Source: Acetobacteraceae bacterium
GTDB taxonomy: Bacteria; Pseudomonadota; Alphaproteobacteria; Acetobacterales; Acetobacteraceae
DNA length: 64,000 nt
Assembly: GCA_003164135.1 (NCBI GenBank)
Contig: PLSD01000004.1
Coordinates: 1-64,000, forward strand
Direction of reading: 5' to 3'
Below, piece after piece: positions 44,554-53,090 of this stretch. Positions within the stretch are counted from its first letter, which is position 1, and every line of letters begins with the position of its first letter. The translations under genes were made by a program, and so were the position numbers. Under the pieces are notes generated by a model. That model was not told the origin of the DNA. It saw only the letters and a program-made list of their open reading frames with translations, and made no database searches.

Positions 44554-47061
44554 ATGACGGAAACGCCTGCAACGGCGCAATACTCGGTGCCCAAGGTGCC
44601 GCCGGAATATCGAAACGCCGGCGCCGATATTACAAAGACCGACCCAACTATTGGCCTGACCGAAGCTGAAGCATCTGAGCGCCGCGCCAGATTCGGTGAG
44701 AACGTGCTCTCCGAGACCCATGTCAGCGCACTGGCCCGATTGCTTGCCTATTTCTGGGGGCCGATCCCCTGGATGATCGAGGTCGCGGCTGTGCTCTCGG
44801 CCGCCGTACAGCATTGGGCGGATTTTTCGATTATTTTTACCCTGCTGATCCTGAATGCCGGGGTTGGCTTCTGGCAGGAATTCAAGGCGGACACGGCGAT
44901 TGCGGCACTCAAGCAACGTCTGGCGCTGACCGCCCGCGTGTTGCGTGGCGGTACTTGGCGGGATCTGCCCGCGCGGCTGTTGGTCCCCGGCGATGTTGTG
45001 CTCATCCGCCTCGGTAATATCATTCCTGCCGACCTCCGCCTCATCGAGGGTGATTATGTCAGCGTCGATCAATCGGCGCTGACGGGCGAGTCACTACCAG
45101 TCGACAAGAAGACTGGGGATACGGCCTATTCCGGTTCGATCGTCAGGCTCGGTGAGATGAATGCCTTGGTCACCGCGACCGGAATGGCCACATATCTGGG
45201 CAAAACCGCCCGCCTCGTCGAGACCGCCGGGACCGTCTCGCATTTCCAGCGGGCCGTCCTCAAAATCGGCAATTTCTTGATCCTGTGTACAATCGGTCTC
45301 GTGTCACTAATTCTGGTCGTCGCCCTGTTCCGCGGCAATCCGCTGGTCCAGACCGTGCTGTTTACTCTCATCCTGACGGTAGCAGCGATCCCGGTGGCGC
45401 TGCCAGCCGTCCTTTCGGTGACTATGGCGGTTGGCGCCGAACGCTTGGCGCGGTTGAAGGTCATAGTTTCCCGTCTGGTCGCGATTGAAGAACTCGCCGG
45501 CGTCGATATACTCTGCGCCGACAAAACCGGCACGTTAACGCAAAACAGCCTCACCCTGGGCGAACCGGCGGTCATCGGGGCGAAAGACGTGGACGAGCTG
45601 CTACTGGCCGCGTCCCTTGCCTCGCGGCAGCAGGGCGGCGATGCGATCGACCAAGCCATCTTGGCTAGGCTTGAGGGGAAGGAGCGCCTGGCCGATTACA
45701 CGATTACCCAGTTCCTGCCGTTCGACCCGGTGGCCAAGCGGGCCGAGGCCGCTGTTCAGTATGGTGGCACCGGCTTTCGCGTCTCCAAGGGCGCGCCGCA
45801 GGTGATGCTGGCCCTCGCAGCACCAAGCACCGCTCTTGCGCAGCAGGTGCATGAGGCGGTGGATACGTTCGCCGCGCGAGGCTACCGCACCCTGGGTGTC
45901 GTACGCCGGGACGATAGCGAAAGCTGCTGGCGCTTCCTGGGCCTCTTGCCGCTCTTCGATCCGCCCCGTGAGGACGCCGCCGCCACGATCGCGCGTGCGA
46001 AAGCCATGGGTTTGGACATCAAGATGGTCACTGGCGATCATCAGGCGATCGCGCGGGAGATCGCCGGAACGCTCGGCCTCGGACAGCACATTCTGCCGGC
46101 CGACCAGGCTTTTGGAAAGGCTGGGGAAGCGCTCGACCCCTCAGCGGTCGAGGGTGCGGACGGCTTCGCCCTGGTCTTCCCCGAGCATAAATACGCGATT
46201 GTCAAAACCCTGCAGGCGCGCGGCCATATCGTCGGGATGACGGGCGACGGTGTCAACGATGCCCCGGCGCTCAAGCAGGCCGATGTCGGGATCGCGGTGA
46301 GCGGCGCGACGGATGCGGCACGCGCCGCCGCCGACCTCGTTCTGACCGCGCCCGGGCTCTCGGTCATCACAACTGGCATCGAGGAAGCGCGGCGTATCTT
46401 CGAGCGCATGACGAGCTACGCCATCTACCGCATCAGCGAGACGATCCGCGTGCTGCTGTTCATGACGCTCTCGATCCTCATCTTTAACTTCTACCCTGTC
46501 ACCGCGGTCATGATCGTGCTGCTGGCGCTTTTTAACGATTTCCCGATCATGATGATCGCCTACGACAACGCGCCGGTGGCCGAGCGCCCCGTGCGCTGGG
46601 ACATGCCGGTTACGCTGACGCTTGCCGTACTGCTTGGCGTGCTCGGGGTGATCGCCTCATTCATCTTGTTCTGGATCGCCGAGCGCTATCTCCATCTCGG
46701 ACGCGCCACGGTGCAGACGATAATCTTCCTCAAGCTGCTGGTCGCGGGCCATCTCACGATCTACCTCACCCGCAACAAGGGGGCAATCTGGCAGCGCCCC
46801 TTGCCGAGCTGGAAGCTGTTTGTGGCGACCGAGACAACCCAGGTTCTCGGTACGCTGGCCGCCGTCTATGGCTGGCTTATCACGCCGATCGGCTGGCACT
46901 ACGCGCTGCTGGTCTGGGCCTATTCGATGGCCTGGTTTATGGTCAACAGTGGTTTCAAGATCATGGCCTATCGACTCATGAACCATCGCGGCCCTGGGCA
47001 CGCCGCGCATCTCGCGCGCGTCGAAGGTTGGTTGCATGCTCATGTTTTGCGTCACCGTTGA
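44554..47061 (+). CDS. Plasma-membrane-type H+-exporting P-type ATPase (P3A), second copy
   Basis: An 835-residue proton pump paralogous to 35394-38606 but without the long tail. Motifs in order: [13 protein letters not shown], phospho-Asp in [11 protein letters not shown] (Asp323), VSKGAPQVMLAL (nucleotide-binding), [15 protein letters not shown], then six C-terminal membrane helices. The stretch [11 protein letters not shown]-type ([14 protein letters not shown]) occurs in both copies. It begins at ATG 44554 and is followed after 59 bases by a universal stress protein, probably in one operon. Two different P3A pumps in 12 kb indicate strong proton stress. Confidence 0.92.
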   Translation: MTETPATAQYSVPKVPPEYRNAGADITKTDPTIGLTEAEASERRARFGENVLSETHVSALARLLAYFWGPIPWMIEVAAVLSAAVQHWADFSIIFTLLILNAGVGFWQEFKADTAIAALKQRLALTARVLRGGTWRDLPARLLVPGDVVLIRLGNIIPADLRLIEGDYVSVDQSALTGESLPVDKKTGDTAYSGSIVRLGEMNALVTATGMATYLGKTARLVETAGTVSHFQRAVLKIGNFLILCTIGLVSLILVVALFRGNPLVQTVLFTLILTVAAIPVALPAVLSVTMAVGAERLARLKVIVSRLVAIEELAGVDILCADKTGTLTQNSLTLGEPAVIGAKDVDELLLAASLASRQQGGDAIDQAILARLEGKERLADYTITQFLPFDPVAKRAEAAVQYGGTGFRVSKGAPQVMLALAAPSTALAQQVHEAVDTFAARGYRTLGVVRRDDSESCWRFLGLLPLFDPPREDAAATIARAKAMGLDIKMVTGDHQAIAREIAGTLGLGQHILPADQAFGKAGEALDPSAVEGADGFALVFPEHKYAIVKTLQARGHIVGMTGDGVNDAPALKQADVGIAVSGATDAARAAADLVLTAPGLSVITTGIEEARRIFERMTSYAIYRISETIRVLLFMTLSILIFNFYPVTAVMIVLLALFNDFPIMMIAYDNAPVAERPVRWDMPVTLTLAVLLGVLGVIASFILFWIAERYLHLGRATVQTIIFLKLLVAGHLTIYLTRNKGAIWQRPLPSWKLFVATETTQVLGTLAAVYGWLITPIGWHYALLVWAYSMAWFMVNSGFKIMAYRLMNHRGPGHAAHLARVEGWLHAHVLRHR

Positions 47062-47120
47062 ACCATCTGCATTAAAAATAGCGGACAAATGATCTCATCA
47101 AAAAACTCAAGGAGCAGAAA

Positions 47121-47558
47121 ATGAAACGGATACTGGTTGCAACCGATGGATCAGATGGGGCGGATCGTGCCATTGATTACGCAGCGCGCTGGGCGAAGCA
47201 CGTGAGTGCCGAGCTCCTGATCGTCAACATCATTGGCGGATACGGGCTTCCGAACAAGCTAATGCGTACCTTTACGCAGGCACAGCATGCTTGGCTGGAC
47301 GAGATGCTGCAATCGTTATCGGCGGAGATGCTGACGAAGGCACGAGATCGCGCCCAAGGTGCCGGTGTCGCCGTCATCCTGTTGGACTCTCGCAGCGGGG
47401 ACGTTGCGCAGTCGATCATCAACATTGCAAAGGAAAAAACCGCCGATGTCATCGTCGTTGGTAAACGTGGTGCAGGACACGTCGCTGGAGTTCTGATCGG
47501 CAGCGTCTCGCAAAAGCTCGTCAGCCTCGCGCCCTTGCCGGTCGTTGTCGTTCCCTGA
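47121..47558 (+). CDS. Universal stress protein (UspA family)
   Basis: A 145-residue UspA with the ATP-binding signature G-x2-G-x9-G-S (GKRGAGHVAGVLIGSVSQKL) and the N-terminal ILVATDGSDGADRAIDYAAR. It binds ATP and acts in stress survival; exact action is unknown for most members. The ATG follows AAGGAGCAG, 59 bases after the second proton ATPase. A TGAT-CTC-ATCA sequence upstream looks FNR-like but has the wrong spacing. Confidence 0.92.
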   Translation: MKRILVATDGSDGADRAIDYAARWAKHVSAELLIVNIIGGYGLPNKLMRTFTQAQHAWLDEMLQSLSAEMLTKARDRAQGAGVAVILLDSRSGDVAQSIINIAKEKTADVIVVGKRGAGHVAGVLIGSVSQKLVSLAPLPVVVVP

Positions 47559-47634
47559 ATTATTACCGGACTATAAGACGTCAGTCTTCTGCGACACCGA
47601 GATTCTGGGACCACATTTTCGGGAGAAGCTAGTG

Positions 47635-47895
47635 ATGGGTCTTAATACTGATTGGTTCTATTCCAACTGCCCTAAGACACGAACGCTGCAACGCGCATTT
47701 GCTGAAAGAAAAGACCGCAGCTCGATGGGCGATTTATTGTTTCTTGAGCGCTGGGAAATTTGCCCTCTACCCGGTCCGGCCGCAGCATTGCGCGTTAGCC
47801 AGATAAGACGTGCTAACCCTGAACTGGCAGCGGCAATCCGGCGCGAGTTGGACGAGCTTCAGCAAAGGACTCCGGCAACTTATAGGCTTTACTGA
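47635..47895 (+). CDS. Small hypothetical protein
   Basis: An 86-residue product, taking the ATG at 47635 after GGGAGAAGC; an upstream in-frame start at 47545 would overlap the usp gene. No family is recognised. It has an N-terminal WFYSNCPKTRTLQRAF stretch and a Leu/Arg-rich amphipathic end (AAAIRRELDELQQRTP). It follows the stress protein in the same direction. The next 300 bases, to 48194, show no supported gene. Confidence 0.5.
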   Translation: MGLNTDWFYSNCPKTRTLQRAFAERKDRSSMGDLLFLERWEICPLPGPAAALRVSQIRRANPELAAAIRRELDELQQRTPATYRLY

Positions 47896-48194
47896 CGGTC
47901 GATATGCTTGCTGCCCTTTGTTCAAAACCAGAAGCATTTCGAAGTTTTTCTTTAAATTGTCGTTATTTTTGGCGACATTCATGCTGCTCCCTGCGGCGTA
48001 TTCGATTGCGATGCTGGATAGCACAAAAGGCCGTGTTCATTTATTAGGGAAGCTCCAAAAGATATGTGGTCTGAAATCCTGGATTTCAGCCTCCCAGCCG
48101 GAATATCCAGTGAGCGTTTCTGGCGGTGGTCCGGTTACCCGGCGGCTCTGCGAGACATTTGACAAAGCGGTCCGTTCGCGCTGTTCCCTCAAGC

Positions 48195-50012
48195 ATGAAT
48201 GACACCTTCCCGCCGGCGGCTTCCTTGCAAAATGCTGTGCCAAGCCCCGCCATCAAACCGCTGAACCTTGGTACGCTTTCCCTGCTCGCGTTGGTCGTCG
48301 GTCTCGTCACCGGCATCGGCGCGGTGGTGTTTCGCGCGCTGATCGGTTTCATCCATAACCTGTTCTTCCTGGGCTCGTTTTCGACCCATTACGACGCGAA
48401 CCATTTTACGCCCGTCGGGCATTGGGGCGTGTTGGTCATCCTGGTGCCGGTCGTCGGTGGTCTTGGCGTCACCTTCCTGGTCTCCAACTTCGCGCCCGAG
48501 GCCAAAGGCCACGGCGTGCCCGAGGTAATGGATGCGATCTACTACAAGGGCGGCACCATCCGCCCCGTCGTGGCGGTGGTCAAATCACTGGCCTCCGCCT
48601 TGTCGATCGGGACTGGCGCCGCGGTGGGGCGCGAGGGGCCGATTATCCAGATCGGCTCGGCCTTAGGCTCAACTCTGGGTCAGCTCATCCGTATGCCGCC
48701 GTCGAACCGTATCATCCTGGTCGCGGCCGGTGCGGGTGCCGGCATCGCGGCAACCTTCAACACGCCGATCGGCGGCGTGATGTTCGCCATCGAACTGATG
48801 ATGCCTGAAGTCAGCGTCACCACCTTTCTGCCGGTAGCGCTGGCCACCGGTGCGGCGACCTTCGTGGGGCGGTACTTCTTTGGCGATGCGGCGGCGTTCG
48901 TGGTGCCGGCCCTTCCCGCGCTTGGAACTAACGGCCAAGCGGCGCTCGAACTCCTGTTATTCGCGATCCTCGGCGGATTGACCGGGGTGGCGGCAACCGG
49001 GCTGATCCGCGGGCTGCACTGGGCGGAGGACGCCTTTGAGCGGATACCTGGCCGCTACGGGCGCCACGCCCTCGGCATGGCGATGGTGGGGGCGCTGATC
49101 TACGCGCTGCAACTCAGCTACGGCCATTATTACGTGGAAGGCGTCGGCTACAGCACCATTGAGGCAATCTTGAACGGGCAGATCGCCACCTGTGGGCTGT
49201 TACTTCTGTTGTTCTTCTGCAAACTGGCCGCTACCTCAGTGAGCCTCGGCTCGGGGGCGTCGGGCGGCATTTTTTCGCCCTCGCTATTTATGGGCGCGGC
49301 CATCGGCGGCGGGTTTGCGGCCGTACTGCTCGCGCTGCATGTGCCGCTACCGGTGAGCATACCCGTCTTCGCCATGATCGGCATGGCGGCCATGGTCGGC
49401 GGCGGCACCGGCGCGGTGATGACCGCCGTGACGATGATTTTCGAGATGACGCGCGACTACGACATCGTGATGCCGATGATCATCGCGGTGGCGGTGAGCG
49501 TACAAGTACGGCGGATGCTCTCCGTCGAAAACATCTACACAATCAAACTTGTCCGCCGCGGGCATCCGATCCCAAAAGCGCTGCATGCGAACATGTTCCT
49601 GGTGAAGCGCGCCGCCGAGGTGATGGATTGCGACGTGGTGGTACTACCGGCGGAAACCGGACTGGATGAGTTTTTGCGACGCGAGGATCATGCCGGGCGG
49701 ACTCGGCATGTGGTGGTCACGCGAGAGGGACATATCGCCGGCGTTCTGCGGGTCAATACCGGGCTGCGGCGAGGTTTGGCACAGACCGATACCGGCATCA
49801 CCCTGGGCGACGTGGCATCACAGAATTTCACTATCGTGCGGGAAACGACGCTGGTGTTCGACGTGATCCGCCGGATCTGGCAAAAAAACGCCGTCATGGC
49901 GGTCGTGGTCCATGGGCAGGACACGCCGCGAGGAACCGATGTGGTCGGGGTCATCAGCAAGGAACATGTGGCGGATTCGGTCGCCGAGAGCGTAAAATTC
50001 TATCCCGATTGA
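48195..50012 (+). CDS. ClC-family chloride channel/transporter with CBS domains
   Basis: A 605-residue ClC protein, taking the ATG at 48195. The chloride path motifs are AKGHGVPEVMDAI (GHGVP in place of GSGIP) and GAAVGREGPIIQIGS, whose Glu147 corresponds to the gating Glu148 of ClC-ec1. LGSGASGGIFSPSLFMGAAI (GxFxP) is also present. At the inner proton-glutamate position (ec1 FIIEEMRP) it reads FAIELMMP, with Leu instead of Glu203. The C-terminal 130 residues form a CBS pair (AAEVMDCDVVVLPAETGLDE). It may move Cl- to balance charge during proton extrusion. Whether it is a channel or an exchanger is open. Confidence 0.9.
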   Translation: MNDTFPPAASLQNAVPSPAIKPLNLGTLSLLALVVGLVTGIGAVVFRALIGFIHNLFFLGSFSTHYDANHFTPVGHWGVLVILVPVVGGLGVTFLVSNFAPEAKGHGVPEVMDAIYYKGGTIRPVVAVVKSLASALSIGTGAAVGREGPIIQIGSALGSTLGQLIRMPPSNRIILVAAGAGAGIAATFNTPIGGVMFAIELMMPEVSVTTFLPVALATGAATFVGRYFFGDAAAFVVPALPALGTNGQAALELLLFAILGGLTGVAATGLIRGLHWAEDAFERIPGRYGRHALGMAMVGALIYALQLSYGHYYVEGVGYSTIEAILNGQIATCGLLLLLFFCKLAATSVSLGSGASGGIFSPSLFMGAAIGGGFAAVLLALHVPLPVSIPVFAMIGMAAMVGGGTGAVMTAVTMIFEMTRDYDIVMPMIIAVAVSVQVRRMLSVENIYTIKLVRRGHPIPKALHANMFLVKRAAEVMDCDVVVLPAETGLDEFLRREDHAGRTRHVVVTREGHIAGVLRVNTGLRRGLAQTDTGITLGDVASQNFTIVRETTLVFDVIRRIWQKNAVMAVVVHGQDTPRGTDVVGVISKEHVADSVAESVKFYPD

Positions 50013-50106
50013 CCAAAAGCTCCCCAATGGGCTCATAAGCCGCGTTCGCCGTCAGCCAACAGGCGAGCGCGGATATAGGCTAAGCACGGAGCCAACGGGG
50101 TAGCGG

Positions 50107-50134
50107 CTTTTATCGCGGATATCCGCGATAAAAG
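50107..50134. repeat. 28-bp perfect palindrome after the ClC gene
   Basis: CTTTTATCGCGGAT followed immediately by its exact reverse complement. It lies 95 bases after the ClC stop and could fold as a terminator-like hairpin in RNA (ending in AAAAG, not U-rich) or bind a dimeric protein. A short remnant resembling part of the 43219 gene overlaps it on the minus strand. Confidence 0.6.
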
Positions 50135-50226
50135 GGTCTCCTGTGGCACTTCCGGATTGTCTTCGGCCCCTTCCCCGCTCCGAGCAGGCCCGTTTGTACT
50201 CGACCTTACACAGGCTAACATCTACA

Positions 50227-50234
50227 ATTCAACC
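50227..50234. repeat. IS66 target-site duplication, left copy
   Basis: ATTCAACC occurs here and again at 53064-53071, on the two sides of the IS66 element. Eight bases is the standard IS66 duplication length. Confidence 0.85.
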
Positions 50235-50313
50235 GTATCCCTCCGGCGGCGGCCACCTCCTCGGATTTGGAGATTTGTGTGAGGATGCTGGCATCGTAAC
50301 TTAAGGGTGGAAA

Positions 50314-50703
50314 GTGTCCACAACCTCAATAATGGACACAAGTTTGCGGGCGAAGCGTCGGCACAAAGTGTGGCCTGAATCGCTGAAGCGGGAGATCGTG
50401 GCGGCCTGCCTGGTGCCGGGAGCGTCGGTATCGGTGGTCGCGCGGCAATACGACGTGAACACCAACATGGTTTTCACCTGGCGCAAGCTTTATGGCGGCG
50501 TGCCGAACACGGTAGCGCCTCAGATGTTGCCGGTGGTGGTGACGCCGGACTCGCCGGTAGCTGCTCCACCTGCGCCGTCGGCCGGCCTGCACTCGGCCGG
50601 CCTGATAGAGATTGAGCTGCCGGGCGGCTACCGTGTGCGGATCGGCAGCAACATCAAGGCCGCGGCGTTACGTGTTGTGCTGGATGCGTTGGAGCGGCGA
50701 TGA
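50314..50703 (+). CDS. tnpA: IS66-family TnpA (OrfA)
   Basis: 129 residues from GTG 50314; ATG 50332 is an alternative start. It is a small helix-turn-helix protein (LRAKRRHKVWPESLKREIVA, SVVARQYDVNTNMVFTWRKL) with a Pro/Ala linker and the C-terminal LIEIELPGGYRVRIG. It is one of three proteins needed for IS66 transposition; its exact role is not settled. Stop and the tnpB start overlap (ATGA). Confidence 0.9.
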   Translation: MSTTSIMDTSLRAKRRHKVWPESLKREIVAACLVPGASVSVVARQYDVNTNMVFTWRKLYGGVPNTVAPQMLPVVVTPDSPVAAPPAPSAGLHSAGLIEIELPGGYRVRIGSNIKAAALRVVLDALERR

Positions 50704-51047
50704 TCGCCTTTCCCTCGAGTGTGCGCGTATGGTTGGCGGTCGGGCGGACTGATATGCGTCGCGGCATGACGGGCCTTGCTTTACAGGTTCAGCAATCGCT
50801 CGGGCGGGACCCGCACGCGGGCGACCTCTACGTGTTCAGAGGCGCGCGCGGAGACCTGATAAAAATCATCTGGCACGACGGCATTGGGATGTCGTTATAT
50901 GCAAAACGGCTGGAGAAATCTCGCTTCATCTGGCCATCGCCGAGTGGCGGTGTGGTGGCGATTTCCGCGGCGCAGCTGGGCTATATGCTTGACGGAATCG
51001 ACTGGCGAAATCCGCGCCACACCTGGCGCCCGGCAAGTGCCGGATAA
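50700..51047 (+). CDS. tnpB: IS66-family TnpB (OrfB)
   Basis: A 115-residue IS66 Orf2 protein with the hallmark VWLAVGRTDMRRGMTGLALQVQ (first 20 residues of motif: GRTDMRRGMTGL), then DLYVFRGARGDLIKIIWHDG and KRLEKSRFIWP. It is an auxiliary protein of transposition. Coupled to tnpA. Full length. Confidence 0.92.
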   Translation: MIAFPSSVRVWLAVGRTDMRRGMTGLALQVQQSLGRDPHAGDLYVFRGARGDLIKIIWHDGIGMSLYAKRLEKSRFIWPSPSGGVVAISAAQLGYMLDGIDWRNPRHTWRPASAG

Positions 51048-51106
51048 TATCTGGTGGCGCAATTTTATAGATGCCAACAGGCAAAATTTGTGATTCTATC
51101 AGGGAT

Positions 51107-52780
51107 ATGGACGCCGATCTTGCAGCCCTGCCGGACGATATTGATGCGCTGAAAGCGGCGCTCATGATCGAGCGCGCCCGGATGCGGGAGGTAGCCGCCG
51201 AACGTGACGTGCGGGGGGCGGAACTCGCCGTGGCACGCGCCAAGGCGTCGGAAGATTTGGCCTTGATCGCCCATCAAAAGCTTCGGATTGCCAAGCTGGA
51301 GCGGCAAATCTACGGTCCGCGGTCGGAGCGATCGTCTTTGCTGATCGAGCAGATGGCGCTGGCGTTCGAGGAACTTGCAGCCAGCGCCACCGAGGATGAA
51401 CTGGCCGCCGAACTCGCGGTCGCCAATGTCACATCGGTGGCGGGGTTTACCCGCCAGCGTCCCGAGCGAAACACCTTTCCCGAGCATCTCCCCCGCGAAC
51501 GTATCGTGATCGATCCGCCGGCGGCGTGTGATTGCTGCGGCGGCAAGCGGCTTCGCAAGATGGGCGAGGACGTCACGAAGACGCTGGAATCGATCCCCCG
51601 TAAATGGAAGGTGATCGAGACCGTGAGGGAGAAATTTACCTGCCGGGATTGTGAGAAGATCAGCCAGGCGCCGGCCCCCTTCCACGTCATCGCCAGAGGC
51701 TGGGCTGGGCCGAGCCTTCTGGCGATGATCCTATTTGAGAAATTCGGTCAGCATCAGCCGCTCAACCGCCAGGCCGAGCGCTATGCGCGTGAAGGCGTGC
51801 CAATCAGCCTCTCCACCATGGCCGACGCCGTGGGGTCGGCTTGCACGGCACTGGCGCCATTGAGCCGGCGGCTTGAGTCCCACGTCCTGGCCGCAGAACG
51901 CCTGCATGGCGATGACACGACGGTTCCGGTTCTGGCCAAAGGCAAGACCGACACCGCCCGATGTTGGGTTTATGTCCGCGACGATCGGCCATTCGGTGGA
52001 ACATCTCCACCGGCCGCAATGTTTTATTATTCTCGCGATCGCAAGGGCGAGCATCCACGGCTCCATCTCGCTGGATATAGCGGGCTGTTCCAGGCTGATG
52101 CCTTTGATGGATATCGCCATCTTTATGCGCCGGACCGCAGCCCCGGACGCATCCTGGAAGCGGCGTGTTGGGTTCATGCCAGGCGTCCGTTCTTCGCCAT
52201 GGCCGATCTTGATGAGAACGCGCGGCGAAAAGCCTCTGGTAAAAAGGAGATCCCCCTCTCCCCCATCGCGATCGAAATCGTGCGCCGTATCGACGCGTTG
52301 TTCGAGATCGAACGGCCCATAAACGGTAAAACGCCAGATGAACGCAGGGCTGTGCGCCAGATGCTGAGCAAGCCACTCGCGGCGGAGTTGCAGCTCTATA
52401 TGCGCGAGCAGCGCGCCAAACTCGCCCGCGGCCACGACCTTGCCAAGGCCATCGATTATATCATCAAGCGTTGGGACGCCTTCACTTTGTTCCTGGATCA
52501 CGGCCGCGTCTGCCTATCGAACAATGCCGCCGAGCGGGCGTTGCGCGGCATCGCATTGGGCAGAAAATCTTGGATGTTCTGCGGCTCCGACCGCGGTGGT
52601 CAGCGTGCCGCCGCCATGTATAGCCTCATCGTCAGTGCCAAAATGAACGACGTCGACCCGCAAGCTTGGCTGGCGGACGTCCTCGCGCGGATTGCCGCTC
52701 ATCCTGAGCATCGCCTCGATGAGCTGCTGCCGTGGCACTGGAAGCCAGCGGTCCCCGCGGTTGCCGATGTCGCGGCCTGA
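51107..52780 (+). CDS. tnpC: IS66-family TnpC transposase (OrfC)
   Basis: A 557-residue DDE transposase, using the ATG at 51107 (MDADLAALPDDIDALKAAL), the usual IS66 beginning. An N-terminal coiled coil carries LRIAKLERQIYGPRSERSS, and the zinc-binding part is CDCCGGKRLRKMGEDV and FTCRDCEK. The DDE residues are in LHGDDTTVPVLAKGKT, LFQADAFDGYRHLY and SNNAAERALRGIALGRKSW. It is a different subgroup from the deletion derivative at 17826-19454. No lesion is visible. Confidence 0.93.
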   Translation: MDADLAALPDDIDALKAALMIERARMREVAAERDVRGAELAVARAKASEDLALIAHQKLRIAKLERQIYGPRSERSSLLIEQMALAFEELAASATEDELAAELAVANVTSVAGFTRQRPERNTFPEHLPRERIVIDPPAACDCCGGKRLRKMGEDVTKTLESIPRKWKVIETVREKFTCRDCEKISQAPAPFHVIARGWAGPSLLAMILFEKFGQHQPLNRQAERYAREGVPISLSTMADAVGSACTALAPLSRRLESHVLAAERLHGDDTTVPVLAKGKTDTARCWVYVRDDRPFGGTSPPAAMFYYSRDRKGEHPRLHLAGYSGLFQADAFDGYRHLYAPDRSPGRILEAACWVHARRPFFAMADLDENARRKASGKKEIPLSPIAIEIVRRIDALFEIERPINGKTPDERRAVRQMLSKPLAAELQLYMREQRAKLARGHDLAKAIDYIIKRWDAFTLFLDHGRVCLSNNAAERALRGIALGRKSWMFCGSDRGGQRAAAMYSLIVSAKMNDVDPQAWLADVLARIAAHPEHRLDELLPWHWKPAVPAVADVAA

Positions 52781-52782
52781 TC

Positions 52783-53037
52783 ATGTCATCGCAGACCAAT
52801 AAGGAACACCACGTCCATACCATCGCACGCGTCGCCGAGATGCTGGGTGAAGACGAGGACTGGCTGGGAGACATTGCCAACGAAATGGACCGGGAGGATG
52901 GCCTCATCTGGGTCTACGGAGCTGGTGACGAAGGGGTCATGGCATTCACCGATTTTGGAATCGAGACGCTGCAGAACCTGATCGAAATCTACAAGGCCGA
53001 CCCTGGCCTGCTCAGGCGATCAACAGATCCGCTATAG
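52783..53037 (+). CDS. Small IS66-associated accessory protein
   Basis: 84 residues, starting 2 bases after tnpC (ATG in CTGATCATGTCATC) and still within the element. It reads HTIARVAEMLGEDEDWLGDI and DGLIWVYGAGDEGVMAFTDF, an acidic protein often found downstream of tnpC in alphaproteobacterial IS66 elements. It has no known function. Its length, frame and coupling show it is a real fourth gene of this IS. Confidence 0.8.
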   Translation: MSSQTNKEHHVHTIARVAEMLGEDEDWLGDIANEMDREDGLIWVYGAGDEGVMAFTDFGIETLQNLIEIYKADPGLLRRSTDPL

Positions 53038-53063
53038 CCCTGCGGCCCACGCCGAATGCTTAC

Positions 53064-53071
53064 ATTCAACC
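53064..53071. repeat. IS66 target-site duplication, right copy
   Basis: ATTCAACC, identical to 50227-50234, directly after the right inverted repeat. Confidence 0.85.
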
Positions 53072-53090
53072 AGCACAGGGAGCCAGTTGC

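Larger units (their letters stand above)
50235..53063 (+). mobile_element. Complete IS66-family insertion sequence
   Basis: A 2829-base element bounded by imperfect inverted repeats (left GTATCCCTCCGGCGGCGGCC; right, read inward, GTAAGCATTCGGCGTGGGCC) and by the 8-base duplication ATTCAACC. It carries tnpA, tnpB, tnpC and a fourth small gene, all rightward and all intact. It inserted 27 bases before the CPA1 antiporter ATG, leaving that gene's ribosome site (AGGGAG) but cutting off any upstream promoter. Confidence 0.92.

Noticed and set aside
47085-47105. FNR-like TGAT-CTC-ATCA before the universal stress gene
   Set aside because: The spacer is three bases instead of four, which breaks the twofold geometry needed for FNR/FixK binding.
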